Shown piece by piece: positions 42,816 to 51,706 of a stretch of DNA of 64,000 bases. A program made the position numbers and the translations under genes. The DNA is from Agromyces sp. LHK192 (lineage in GTDB: Bacteria > Actinomycetota > Actinomycetes > Actinomycetales > Microbacteriaceae): contig NZ_CP034753.1 of assembly GCF_004006235.1 (NCBI RefSeq), positions 3,534,001 to 3,598,000 on the forward strand. Direction: 5' to 3'. The notes beneath the pieces were generated by a model that had not been told where the DNA came from, did no database searches, and saw only the letters and a program-made list of their open reading frames with translations. Numbering within the stretch: the stretch's first letter is position 1; every line of letters starts with the position of its first letter.

Positions 42816-43817
42816 TCAGGCCGGTCGGTCGGCGCGCCAGGCCTCGATGAGCTCGGTCTCGCGCTCGGGCGACAGCCCGGCGCCGCGCTCGCGGTCGAGT
42901 CCCTGCTCGCGCTCCCACGCGAGCACGTCCGCCAAGGTCTGCTCGAGGGGCCGCACCCGCAGCCCCGCCGCGACGGCGGCCGCGTTGCTTCGGTCCTGGA
43001 ACGCCGACCAGGTCGGGTCGATGATCCACAGTGCGAGCGACTCCGGGCCCGCCCATTCCGCCACGCCGCGCTCCTCGAGCCAGTCGGTCGCGACGGGCAC
43101 GACCTCGCCGCCGTGTCCGCCGATCGCCCGGGACGCCTCGAGCACGGCGCCGAACGTCGAACGGTCGCCGACGGCGCTGAACGTGCCGGCGAGGCCGCGC
43201 TCGAGGCCGTCGAAGACGAACGCGACGAGGTCGCGCACGTCGATGACCTGCGCGGCCTCGGCCGCGATGTCGGGGACGAGCATCGGCGTCAGCGGGTCGC
43301 GTGCGGCGCGGGTCACATACGCCCCGATCCGGCCCGAGCGGTCGCCGGGGCCGCCGATGAGCCCGGGGCGCACGACGAGCAGCCGTTCGCCGAACGCGTC
43401 GCGGTAGGCCGCCTCGCACGCGACCTTGGCCTCGCCGTAGGTCTCGGGCGTCGAGCGGTCGTCGGCGAGGGGCTCCAGCAGGTCTGCCGACTCGTCGTCG
43501 CCGGGAACGTCGTGGCGGGCGTACACGTTGCCGGTCGAGATGAAGACGGCCCGTCGGGCGTGGTCGGCGAGCGCGGCGGCGGCTCCGCGCGCGAACAGCG
43601 GTTCGCGCGTGACGTCGATGACCGCATCCCAGTCGTGGGCCGCGACCGCGTCGTAGGCGCCGGGCTCGGCCCGGTCGGCCGCGACGAGCACCGCGCCGTC
43701 GGCGACCTCGCCCGCCTCGCCGCGCGCGAGGCAGGTCACGCGGTGTCCGCGCGCGATCGCCTCCCGCGCGAGCTCTCGTCCGACCCATTGCGTTCCACCG
43801 AGGATGAGCACGTCCAT
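42816..43817 (-). CDS. NAD-dependent epimerase/dehydratase family protein
   Basis: 333-aa extended SDR. N-terminal Rossmann motif MDVLILGGTQWVGRELA (GGTxxxG), VFISTGNVYARHD strand, and the catalytic Tyr/Lys in PETYGEAKVACE, with VRPGLIGGPGDRSGRIGAYV. It resembles the atypical SDR group related to chloroplast RNA-binding proteins and isoflavone reductases. Substrate unknown. The ATG at 43817 is taken; an upstream ATG (43826) would add MAC. Confidence 0.85.
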   Translation of the reverse strand: MDVLILGGTQWVGRELAREAIARGHRVTCLARGEAGEVADGAVLVAADRAEPGAYDAVAAHDWDAVIDVTREPLFARGAAAALADHARRAVFISTGNVYARHDVPGDDESADLLEPLADDRSTPETYGEAKVACEAAYRDAFGERLLVVRPGLIGGPGDRSGRIGAYVTRAARDPLTPMLVPDIAAEAAQVIDVRDLVAFVFDGLERGLAGTFSAVGDRSTFGAVLEASRAIGGHGGEVVPVATDWLEERGVAEWAGPESLALWIIDPTWSAFQDRSNAAAVAAGLRVRPLEQTLADVLAWEREQGLDRERGAGLSPERETELIEAWRADRPA

Positions 43818-43912
43818 GCAGGCCATCGAAGCACGGCGTCGGATGCCTCGCGACCCACGTTCACTCTGCGCGAAGGGAATCCGCCGAGGGCGGAACGAAC
43901 GGTGGCGAGGTG

Positions 43913-43940
43913 TTGCGGGAATACCCCCAGGGGGTATGGT
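43913..43940 (+). promoter_or_regulatory. Copper-type promoter with CsoR-like operator
   Basis: TTGCGG (-35, 43913-43918), 16-bp spacer, TATGGT (-10, 43935-43940). The perfect 17-bp palindrome ATACCCCCAGGGGGTAT (43921-43937) fills the spacer and -10. Actinobacterial CsoR repressors recognise TACCCC-type dyads of this form, so derepression by Cu(I) is likely. Confidence 0.8.
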
Positions 43941-43956
43941 GGTTGCGGAGGACATG

Positions 43957-46299
43957 ATGGAGACGCAACGAACCGACGGCGACGCCGCCGCCCGCGAGCA
44001 CCACCACCACGAGGGCCATGGAGGCCATGATGAGCACGTGAGCCACGAAGCGCACCACGGGCACGATCCGCACGAGGGCCACGAGGCACCCGGGTCTCAC
44101 CGGCGTCACGGCGGCCAGGTCGCACACGCCGAGCACGGTGACCACACCGGGCACGCCGACCACACCGGGCACGCCGGTCACTCCGGCCACGCCGGGCACT
44201 CCGGGCACGGCGACCACGCCGGTCACGCCGGGCACGGCGACCACGTCGCCCAATACCGTCGCCTGTTCTGGATCATGCTCGTGCTGGCGGTGCCGACGAT
44301 CGCGTTCAGCCCGATGTTCGCCTCGCTCCTCGGCTACCCGCTGCCCGACAGCGAGATCATCCCGTGGATCTCGCCCGCCCTCGGCACGGTGATGTTCGTG
44401 TGGGGCGGTCGGCCGTTCCTCGTCGGCGCCTGGTCGGAGATCCGCTCCGGGAAGCCGGGCATGATGCTGCTCATCGCGCTCGCGATCAGCGTCGCCTTCG
44501 TCGCGAGCCTCGGCGCGAGCCTGCACCTGCTCGACCACCGGCACCTCGACTTCTGGTGGGAGCTCGCGCTGCTGATCGTCATCATGCTGCTGGGGCACTG
44601 GATCGAGATGCGTTCGGTCATGCAGGCGTCGAGCGCGCTGGACGCGCTCCAGTCGCTGCTGCCCGACGACGCCGAGCGCATCATCCCGGCGCGAGCCGGC
44701 GCCGCCGGCACCTCGACGTCGACCGCGACCGGCACGACGACGGCATCCTCGACCGGCACCGCGACCGAGCGGGTCGCTCGGGCCGACCTGGTGGTCGGCG
44801 ACCTCGTCATCGTGCGCCCCGGCGGGCGCGTGCCGGCCGACGGCACGGTCGTCGAGGGCGGCGCCGCCGTCGACGAGTCGATGGTCACCGGCGAGTCCGT
44901 TCCCGTGCCCCGCGGTCCCGGTGACCAGGTCGTCGCGGGAACCGTGGCGACCGACGGCGCGCTCCGCGTCCGCGTCGGCGCGATCGGCGACGACACCGCG
45001 ATCGCCGGCATCGCCCGGCTCGTCGCGCAGGCGCAGGCGTCGAGTTCGCGAGCCCAGCGCCTCGCCGACCGCGCTGCCGGATGGCTGTTCTGGTTCGCGC
45101 TGGGAGCCGCCGCGATCACCGCTGTCGCCTGGACCCTGCTGGGCGACCCCGACGACGCCGTGGTCCGCACGATCACCGTGCTCGTCATCGCGTGCCCTCA
45201 CGCCCTCGGCCTCGCCATCCCGCTCGTCGTGCAGATCGCGACCGAGCGCGCCGCACGCGGCGGTGTGCTGGTCACCGATCGCCTCGCCCTCGAGACGATG
45301 CGATCGGTCGACGCCGTGCTGTTCGACAAGACCGGCACGCTCACGAAGGGTGCACCCACCGTGACCGGCGTGGTCGCGGCACCGGGTTCGGGCATCGACG
45401 AGCGCGAGGTGCTCGCGCTCGCGGGCGCCGCCGAGACCGATTCGGAGCATCCGCTCGCGAAGGCGATCGTCGCGGAGGCGCACCGGCGCACCGATCACGT
45501 GCACCCGGCGACCGGCTTCACCGCGTCGCCCGGCGTCGGTGTCCGCGCCGACGTGCACGGCTGGGTCGTCGAGGTGGGCGGCCCGGGGCTGCTGAGCCGC
45601 GACGGTCACGAGCCGCTCGCGGAGGCCGCCGCGTGGAGCGCGCAGGGGCGGACCGTGCTGCACGTCGTGAAGGACGGCACCGTGGTCGGGGCGATCGCGC
45701 TTGCCGACGAGATCCGGCCGGAGTCGCGCGACGCGGTCGACGCCCTGCACGCGCTCGGCGTGCAGGTCGTGATGATCACCGGCGACGCCGAGCCGGTCGC
45801 GCGTTCGGTCGCCGCGGAGCTCGGGATCGACCGGGTGCTCGCCGGCGTCCGCCCCGAGGACAAGGCGGCCGAGGTGGCGACGCTGCAGCAGGAGGGCCTG
45901 ACGGTGGCGATGGTCGGCGACGGCGTGAACGACGCCCCGGCGCTCGCCCAGGCCGATGTCGGCATCGCGATCGGCGCGGGAACCGATGTCGCCATCGCCT
46001 CGGCGGGCGTCGTGCTCGCGTCGAGCGATCCGCGCTCGGTGCTGTCGGTGATCGAGCTCTCGCGCGCCACCTACCGCAAGATGACGCAGAACCTGTGGTG
46101 GGCGGCCGGGTACAACCTGCTGTCGGTGCCGCTCGCGGCGGGCGTGCTCGCGCCGATCGGGTTCGTGCTGCCGATGTCGGTCGGCGCGATCCTGATGAGC
46201 CTGTCGACCGTCATCGTCGCCGCGAACGCCCAGCTGCTCCGGCGGCTCGACCTGCGGCCCGAGGCATCCGCCCGCGCGGTGCTCGACCGGGCCGGCTGA
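43957..46299 (+). CDS. copB: CopB-type P1B ATPase with His-rich N-terminus
   Basis: 780-aa heavy-metal exporter. Residues ~15-97 are extremely His/Gly-rich (HHHH, then GHAGHSGH-like repeats). The TM metal motif is C413-P414-H415 (CPH, as in CopB/P1B-3 pumps), phosphorylation site D457 (DKTGTLTKG), TGES in VTGESVPVP, HP locus SEHPLAKAI, and GDGVNDAPAL. ATG 43957 has GCGGAG 6 nt upstream; longer in-frame starts at 43936 and 43804 cross the operator. No csoR gene is visible in the window. Confidence 0.92.
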   Translation: METQRTDGDAAAREHHHHEGHGGHDEHVSHEAHHGHDPHEGHEAPGSHRRHGGQVAHAEHGDHTGHADHTGHAGHSGHAGHSGHGDHAGHAGHGDHVAQYRRLFWIMLVLAVPTIAFSPMFASLLGYPLPDSEIIPWISPALGTVMFVWGGRPFLVGAWSEIRSGKPGMMLLIALAISVAFVASLGASLHLLDHRHLDFWWELALLIVIMLLGHWIEMRSVMQASSALDALQSLLPDDAERIIPARAGAAGTSTSTATGTTTASSTGTATERVARADLVVGDLVIVRPGGRVPADGTVVEGGAAVDESMVTGESVPVPRGPGDQVVAGTVATDGALRVRVGAIGDDTAIAGIARLVAQAQASSSRAQRLADRAAGWLFWFALGAAAITAVAWTLLGDPDDAVVRTITVLVIACPHALGLAIPLVVQIATERAARGGVLVTDRLALETMRSVDAVLFDKTGTLTKGAPTVTGVVAAPGSGIDEREVLALAGAAETDSEHPLAKAIVAEAHRRTDHVHPATGFTASPGVGVRADVHGWVVEVGGPGLLSRDGHEPLAEAAAWSAQGRTVLHVVKDGTVVGAIALADEIRPESRDAVDALHALGVQVVMITGDAEPVARSVAAELGIDRVLAGVRPEDKAAEVATLQQEGLTVAMVGDGVNDAPALAQADVGIAIGAGTDVAIASAGVVLASSDPRSVLSVIELSRATYRKMTQNLWWAAGYNLLSVPLAAGVLAPIGFVLPMSVGAILMSLSTVIVAANAQLLRRLDLRPEASARAVLDRAG

Positions 46300-46313
46300 G
46301 TCGACGACCGACC

Positions 46314-46347
46314 GGATGCCTCCGCGCGCGGTCGCGCGGAGGCATCC
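46314..46347. terminator. Terminator after copB
   Basis: Perfect 15-bp stem (46314-46328 with 46333-46347), CGGT loop, between the convergent copB and GntR genes. The stem is built from the overrepresented GGATGCC/GGCATCC heptamer. Confidence 0.85.
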
Positions 46348-46393
46348 GCCGTGCGAGAGGGCGACCGGGCGAGCGGGCGACCGGCCCCGGCGG

Positions 46394-47146
46394 TCAGGAG
46401 TCGGCGCGCACTTCGATCGGACTCGCATCGACCGCCCGGTTGTCGACCCGGAACGTCGCGTACTCGGAGCGGTAGCGGGCATCCGCGTACTCGACGGCAC
46501 GCCCCGAGGCATCCTGCGAACGTCGCCGTTCGCGAAGCAGCGGCGCGCCCTCGTGGACGCCGAGCATCTCGGCGTCCAGCCGGTTCGCCGAGACCGCGTC
46601 GATCGTGTGGCGCGCGCTCGCGAGCTGGCAGCCGTGCCGTGCGAGCTCGGCGGACACCGATCCGCGCTCGGGGTCGAAGCCGAACAGGTGACGCCCGACC
46701 TCGGTCGGGAACGACGCGCGCTCGATCATGATGGGGACGTCGTCGAGCAGTCGCACCCGGACCAGGTCGACGACGGTGGCCCCCTCGTCCAACTCGAGCA
46801 GACCCGCGACCATCGACGTCGCGTGGCGCCGCTCGAGGGCGACGATGCGGGTGCCCGGAGCCTTGCCCTCGGCGCGCGCCCACTCGGTGAACGATCGGAA
46901 AGTGGTCAGCGACTGCGCCGGCACCACACGTCCGACCACCGGGGGCCGCCCTCGCCCGCCGACGACGAATCCCTCGGCGCGCAGCGCCGACAGCGCACGC
47001 CGGACGGGCCCGCGCGACGTGCCGAACTCCCGGCACAGCGCGGCCTCGCTGGGCAGCGGCATGCCGGGTTGCCACTCACCGCGCTCGATGCGCTGCCGGA
47101 GCTCCGCACGCACGCGCTGGGCCACGGGAGCGGTCGCGGTGGACAT
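46394..47146 (-). CDS. GntR-family regulator, HutC/UTRA type
   Basis: 250 aa: N-terminal winged HTH (ELRQRIERGEWQPGMPLPSEAALCREFGTSRGPVRRALSALRAEGFV) and UTRA ligand domain (about residues 90-245; VVDLVRVRLLDDVPIMIERASFP). On the minus strand TAGGGT (47158-47153) ends 6 nt before the ATG, so probably leaderless. Ligand and targets unknown; it is far from the hut genes and no hut dyad lies nearby. Confidence 0.9.
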   Translation of the reverse strand: MSTATAPVAQRVRAELRQRIERGEWQPGMPLPSEAALCREFGTSRGPVRRALSALRAEGFVVGGRGRPPVVGRVVPAQSLTTFRSFTEWARAEGKAPGTRIVALERRHATSMVAGLLELDEGATVVDLVRVRLLDDVPIMIERASFPTEVGRHLFGFDPERGSVSAELARHGCQLASARHTIDAVSANRLDAEMLGVHEGAPLLRERRRSQDASGRAVEYADARYRSEYATFRVDNRAVDASPIEVRADS

Positions 47147-47245
47147 GCCTCGACCCTATGGAGCGCGGGTGCCGGGCGCGGTGGCATCGACCGGACGCCT
47201 CGGTGAACACTCGGCGACCATCCACTGAACGCGACGTGATCTGCG

Positions 47246-47689
47246 TCAGCGCACACCCGGTGCGGTCTCGCGGGCACGCCGCAGCATGGCGACGAAACCG
47301 TCGAGGTCGAGCGCCGAAGGATCCGCGAACGTCACCGCGGCCGCACCCACCTTCACCCTGCCGAGCCGGTCGGCCCACCCGCGCACCAGGTACTCGCCGC
47401 CCTCGACGGCGTTCACGTACACGCTGAAGTGCTTCGACTGCGCGGCGAGCCCGACGAGGAACCAGTCGACGGCCGGGCCGCGCGGGCGTTCCTGCGCGAT
47501 CGCGCCGTACCCGATGATCTGCTGGTCGGTGCCGCCCCAGAACCTGCCCGCCCAGAGCGTCCGGTCGAGGCCGGCGAAGATCGGGGCGATCACGGCGTCG
47601 AGCTCGCGGAGCTGCCCGCCTCGCGCGTCGCCGAGATCAGCGGCCGCCTCGGCCAGCCACGCGTCGACGTCGACCCCGGTGCGCTCCAT
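47246..47689 (-). CDS. DUF1801-like small protein
   Basis: 147 aa, soluble. Layout resembles DUF1801/YdhG-like proteins: an N-terminal helix with LRELDAVIAPIFAGLDRTLW, a central WGGTDQQIIGYGAI, and AAQSKHFSVYVNA then DLDGFVAMLRRARE. Family call is by eye and moderate. Function unknown. Confidence 0.65.
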   Translation of the reverse strand: MERTGVDVDAWLAEAAADLGDARGGQLRELDAVIAPIFAGLDRTLWAGRFWGGTDQQIIGYGAIAQERPRGPAVDWFLVGLAAQSKHFSVYVNAVEGGEYLVRGWADRLGRVKVGAAAVTFADPSALDLDGFVAMLRRARETAPGVR

Positions 47690-47746
47690 GCGGCCGAAGC
47701 TACCAGTCGACCGGGTCGGCCGCGTGGTCGACGAACGATGCGTCCG

Positions 47747-48124
47747 TCAGCCGGCGAGCGCGTACCCCGCCTCGTCGACGGCCGCGGCGACCGCCTCCGG
47801 GTCGAGCAGTTCGTCGCTCGCGACGCGCACCGTCGACGACCCGCCCGCGACCAGCCAGACGTCCACGGTCTGCACGCCGTCGAGCACGACGAACGCCTCG
47901 GTCACCCGCTCGACGCACTGCTCGCCGGTCAGACCCGTGAGGTCGTACTCCGCGACCACCCGGTCGTCGAGCTCGGCGAGCACGCGCGCGCGGGCACCGG
48001 CGCCGGTATGCCCGCCGGCACCGCAGGAGCAGCCGCCGGCGCCGCCGCAGCAACCGCCGCCCGCGGCGGCCGGGCCGACTCCGGTGAGCCCGAGGTCGAA
48101 CCGGCCATCGGCGCTGATCCTCAT
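47747..48124 (-). CDS. Cys-rich protein with HMA-like domain
   Basis: 125 aa. A Gly/Cys-rich segment (CCGGAGGCSCG, about residues 25-35) follows a short N-terminal strand. The C-terminal ~75 residues look like a heavy-metal-associated beta-alpha-beta-beta-alpha-beta fold (AEYDLTGLTGEQCVERVTEAFVVLDGVQTVDVWL), but the usual GMTCxxC loop keeps only one Cys. Its ATG overlaps the stop of the RND pump (ATGA), so the two are translationally coupled, hinting at metal handling. Not a known named family to me. Confidence 0.72.
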   Translation of the reverse strand: MRISADGRFDLGLTGVGPAAAGGGCCGGAGGCSCGAGGHTGAGARARVLAELDDRVVAEYDLTGLTGEQCVERVTEAFVVLDGVQTVDVWLVAGGSSTVRVASDELLDPEAVAAAVDEAGYALAG

Positions 48125-51100
48125 GCGCGGTCCTCCGGTCGCTCGGTGCCGCCGGGGGCCTCGTCGGGCGCGGGCGCGTCGGGCGAGGCATCCGCCGCCT
48201 GCTCGGCCGGAGCAGCGTCAGCCGCCGGTTCAGCCGAGGCAGTCTCAGCCGCCGCCGCCGCCGCCTTCGCCGCCCGCTTCGCGGCACGGCGTTCGCGGCC
48301 GCCCTCGACCAGGTCGTACAGCACGGGCAGCACGATCAGCGTCAGCAGCGTCGACGACAGCAGGCCGCCGATCACGACGACCGCGAGCGGCTGCGAGATG
48401 AAGCCCGAGTGGCCGGTGATGCCGAGCGCCATCGGCAGCAACGCGAAGATCGTCGCGAGCGCCGTCATGAGGATCGGCCGGAGACGGCGGGATGCACCGT
48501 GCAGCAGCGCGTCGCGCACCTTCATGCCGCGGTCGCGGTACTGGTTCACGAGGTCGACCAGCACGATCGCGTTCGTGACGACGATGCCGACCAGCATCAG
48601 CACGCCGACGAGCGAGGCGACGCCCAGCGGAATGCCCGTCGCAACCTGCAGCGCGATCGCACCGGTCGCCGCGAACGGCACCGACACGAGCAGCAGCAGC
48701 GGCTGGAGCAGCGACCGGAACGTCGCGACCATCACGATGTAGACGATCAGGATCGCGGCGAGCAGCGCGAGGCCGAGCTGGCCGAACGACTCGGTCTGGT
48801 CGGCGGTGACGCCGCCGATGGTCGCCGAGGTGCCGTCGGGCAGGTCGACCTCGGCGAGGGCCGTCTGCACTGACGCGCTCGCGGTACCGAGGTCGTCGCC
48901 CTGCGGGGTGGCCGAGACGGTCGCGCTGCGCAGTCCCTGCACGGTCGTGACCGTGGCCGGGCCGTCGACCTCTTCGATGGTCGCGAGGGTGTCGAGGCGC
49001 ACGAGGCCCGCTGCGGTCGGCACCTCGAGCGCCTGCAGTTCCTCGATGCTCGTCGGCGGGTTCTCGGTGGCGAGGTAGATCGTGAGCGTCTGCTCGTCGA
49101 TCACGATCGAGCCCACGGTCTGCGGCTGCATCGCGGCCGAGACGTATCCGCCGAGTGCGACCTCTGAGAAGCCCGCGGCGGCGGCGGCCTCGCGGTCGAC
49201 CTCGACGGCGATGTACGGGCGACCCTCGGCGAGGTTCGAGGTCACCTGCGCGAGCCCGTCGATGCCGTCGAGTTCGTCGACGACCGCGTCGGTCGCCGCC
49301 TGGAGGTCTTCGGCGTTCGAGGCGGTGATGTCGACCTCGATGTCGTTGGACGCACCGAACCCGCTCGACGCGGCGAGCGTGACCTCGCCGGCGTCGTCGA
49401 TCTCGGCGAGCTCGTCGCGGACCTCGGCCTGGAGCGCGTCCTGGTCGGCGGACTCGTCGGTGGTCACGGAGTAGGTGACGGTCGAGCTGCCGCCGCCGAG
49501 GATCGCGGCGATACCGCCGCCGGAGCCGATCGACGTCTGCACGGTCTCGATGCCCTCGGTGTCGAGCAGCACCTGCTCGACCGACGTGGACGCCTCGTCG
49601 AGCGCCTCGAGGCTGGTGCCGACCGGGAGTTCCTGGGTGACCTGGAACGTGTTCTGCCCCGAGGAGCCGAGGAAGTTGGTCTTCATGAACGGCACGAGCG
49701 CGAGCGTCCCGCCGAGCACGAGCACCGCGACGATCAGGGTCACGACGCCGTGCTTGAGGGTCCACTCGACGACGGGCAGGTAGCCGCGCTGGAGGCGCGA
49801 CGGGTGCTCGAGCTCGTCCTCTCCCGGCGCCGAGGCGCCGGCATCGTCGACGAACGCCGCAGCCGCGGTCTGCTCGTCGTGCTTGTGCGGCTTCGCGGGC
49901 TTGAGGAACCAGTACGCCAGCACGGGCACGATCGTCAGGGCCACGAGCAACGAGGCGAGCAGCGCGATCGTGACCGTCAGCGAGAACGGCCGGAACAGCT
50001 CGCCGGTGACGCCCTCGACGAGCGCGATCGGCAGGAACACCGCGACCGTCGTGATGGTCGACGCGGTGATCGCGCCGGCGACCTCGCGCACGGCGCGCAC
50101 GATCGTGGAGGCCTTGTCGACGCCCTGGACGAGGTGCCGCTTGATGTTCTCGATGACCACGATGGAGTCGTCGACGACGCGGCCGATCGCGATGGTGAGC
50201 GCACCGAGGGTCAGGATGTTCAGCGTGTAGTCGGCGACCTGGAGCCCGATGAACGTGATGAGCACCGACGTCGGGATCGAGATCGCGGTCACGAGCGTCG
50301 CGCGCACCGAGAGCAGGAACACCAGGATCACGATGACCGCGAACACGAGGCCGAGCAGGCCCTCGGTCGCGAGCGCCTCGATCGACTGCTCGATGTACGG
50401 GGCCTGGTCGAACACGACCGTGAAGGATGCCCCGGGGTTGGTCGTGTCGAGCGACGACTCCAGGTCGGGCAGCAGCGCGACGACGGCGTTCGAGACGTCG
50501 ACCGTGTTGGCCGCGGGAAGCTTGGTGACGGAGATCGTGAGGGCGGGCTCGCCGTTCACGCGCGAGATGCTCGTGACCGGGTTCTCGGTGAGCTCGACGG
50601 TGGCCACGTCGCCGATCGTCGCGGCGACGGGAGTCGCGGCCGCCTGGGCGGCAGCGCCGGCGGCGGCATCCGCGCCGGCGCCCACGCCGGTTCCGGCATC
50701 CGCTCCGGTTTCCGCGTCGGCTCCCGCGCCCGCGTCGGTTCCGGCATCGGCACCGGCTTCCGCGCCGGCACCCGCATCGGGAGACGGGAGCGCCGGCTGG
50801 GTCGCGCCGACGAGGGGCAGGGCCGCGAGGTCGTCGATGCTCTCGAGGCGGGAGCCGGTCTGCACCGAGAAGGTCGTGTCGCCCTCGGTGATGGTACCGG
50901 CGGGCAGGAGCACGCCGTTCTGCTGGAGCGCGTCGCGGATCGCCTGCTGCGTGAGCCCGAACGTGGCGAGCTTCACGGGGTCGGGGGTGATCGTGACCCG
51001 CTGGCCGACGTCGCCGACGAGGGTGGCCTCGCGCACGCCGTCGATGTCCTCGATCTCGCCCAGGGTCGTGCGGGTGATCTCGTCGGACAGCGCGGCGACG

Positions 51101-51543
51101 TCGTCGGCGCCGGTGACGGCGACCGAGATCACGGGGAAGTCGTCGAGGCTGAACGCGACGACCTGCGGCTCGACGTCGTCGGGGAGCTGGCCCTGGACGC
51201 GGTTGACCGAGGAGAGCAGCTTCTGCTCGGCGAACGCCAGGTCGGTGCCGTACGTGAAGCTCGCGGTGACCCGCGAGAGGCCGGTCGAGCTCGTCGTCGA
51301 GGTGGACTCGAGGCCCGTGATGCCCTGGATCGCCGTCTCGATCGGCGTCGAGACGTCCTGGTTGACGATGTCGGGCGACGCGCCGGGGTAGCTGGTGACG
51401 ATCATGAGCTGCGGGAACTCGATCGACGGAGCCAGCTCCTGCTTGAGGCTCGTCAGCGAGATGCCGCCGAAGATCGCGACCACCACCGTGACGAGCGCGA
51501 TGAGGGCGCGGTTCTTCATGCTGAGCTTGGCAAGCAGGGACAT
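48121..51543 (-). CDS. RND-family efflux transporter (AcrB/HAE1-like)
   Basis: 1140-aa inner-membrane pump with the 12-TM RND plan. N-terminal SMKNRALIALVTVVVAIFGGISL, the porter domains, and TM4 with the proton-relay-type IGRVVDDSIVVIENIKR. A second half repeats with FISQPLAVVVIGGLL near the C-terminus. A 60-residue Ala/Gly/Asp low-complexity insert lies around residues 250-310. No membrane-fusion or outer-membrane partner is adjacent, as is usual in actinobacteria. Substrate unknown. Confidence 0.9.
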   Translation of the reverse strand: MSLLAKLSMKNRALIALVTVVVAIFGGISLTSLKQELAPSIEFPQLMIVTSYPGASPDIVNQDVSTPIETAIQGITGLESTSTTSSTGLSRVTASFTYGTDLAFAEQKLLSSVNRVQGQLPDDVEPQVVAFSLDDFPVISVAVTGADDVAALSDEITRTTLGEIEDIDGVREATLVGDVGQRVTITPDPVKLATFGLTQQAIRDALQQNGVLLPAGTITEGDTTFSVQTGSRLESIDDLAALPLVGATQPALPSPDAGAGAEAGADAGTDAGAGADAETGADAGTGVGAGADAAAGAAAQAAATPVAATIGDVATVELTENPVTSISRVNGEPALTISVTKLPAANTVDVSNAVVALLPDLESSLDTTNPGASFTVVFDQAPYIEQSIEALATEGLLGLVFAVIVILVFLLSVRATLVTAISIPTSVLITFIGLQVADYTLNILTLGALTIAIGRVVDDSIVVIENIKRHLVQGVDKASTIVRAVREVAGAITASTITTVAVFLPIALVEGVTGELFRPFSLTVTIALLASLLVALTIVPVLAYWFLKPAKPHKHDEQTAAAAFVDDAGASAPGEDELEHPSRLQRGYLPVVEWTLKHGVVTLIVAVLVLGGTLALVPFMKTNFLGSSGQNTFQVTQELPVGTSLEALDEASTSVEQVLLDTEGIETVQTSIGSGGGIAAILGGGSSTVTYSVTTDESADQDALQAEVRDELAEIDDAGEVTLAASSGFGASNDIEVDITASNAEDLQAATDAVVDELDGIDGLAQVTSNLAEGRPYIAVEVDREAAAAAGFSEVALGGYVSAAMQPQTVGSIVIDEQTLTIYLATENPPTSIEELQALEVPTAAGLVRLDTLATIEEVDGPATVTTVQGLRSATVSATPQGDDLGTASASVQTALAEVDLPDGTSATIGGVTADQTESFGQLGLALLAAILIVYIVMVATFRSLLQPLLLLVSVPFAATGAIALQVATGIPLGVASLVGVLMLVGIVVTNAIVLVDLVNQYRDRGMKVRDALLHGASRRLRPILMTALATIFALLPMALGITGHSGFISQPLAVVVIGGLLSSTLLTLIVLPVLYDLVEGGRERRAAKRAAKAAAAAAETASAEPAADAAPAEQAADASPDAPAPDEAPGGTERPEDRA
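50640..50792 (-). repeat. Low-complexity AGAD-rich coding stretch in the RND pump
   Basis: Repetitive GCC/GGC/GAT codons encode alternating Ala/Gly/Asp/Thr dipeptides within the first periplasmic-side loop of the RND protein. It looks like repeat expansion within a variable loop. Confidence 0.75.
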
Positions 51544-51706
51544 GGGCTCGATTCTTCCAGTCGACGCGCCGCGAAAAGGTCACGGAACCCTGTGAACGAC
51601 GACCGATGACCGCGCTCCCATGGGTTTCGTCGCCGCGGCTCGCCGCCGCGAGGGGGTGTACCCGCCGCGACGCGTTCGCTAGGGTGCAATCAGGCGAGGG
51701 GGTGCC

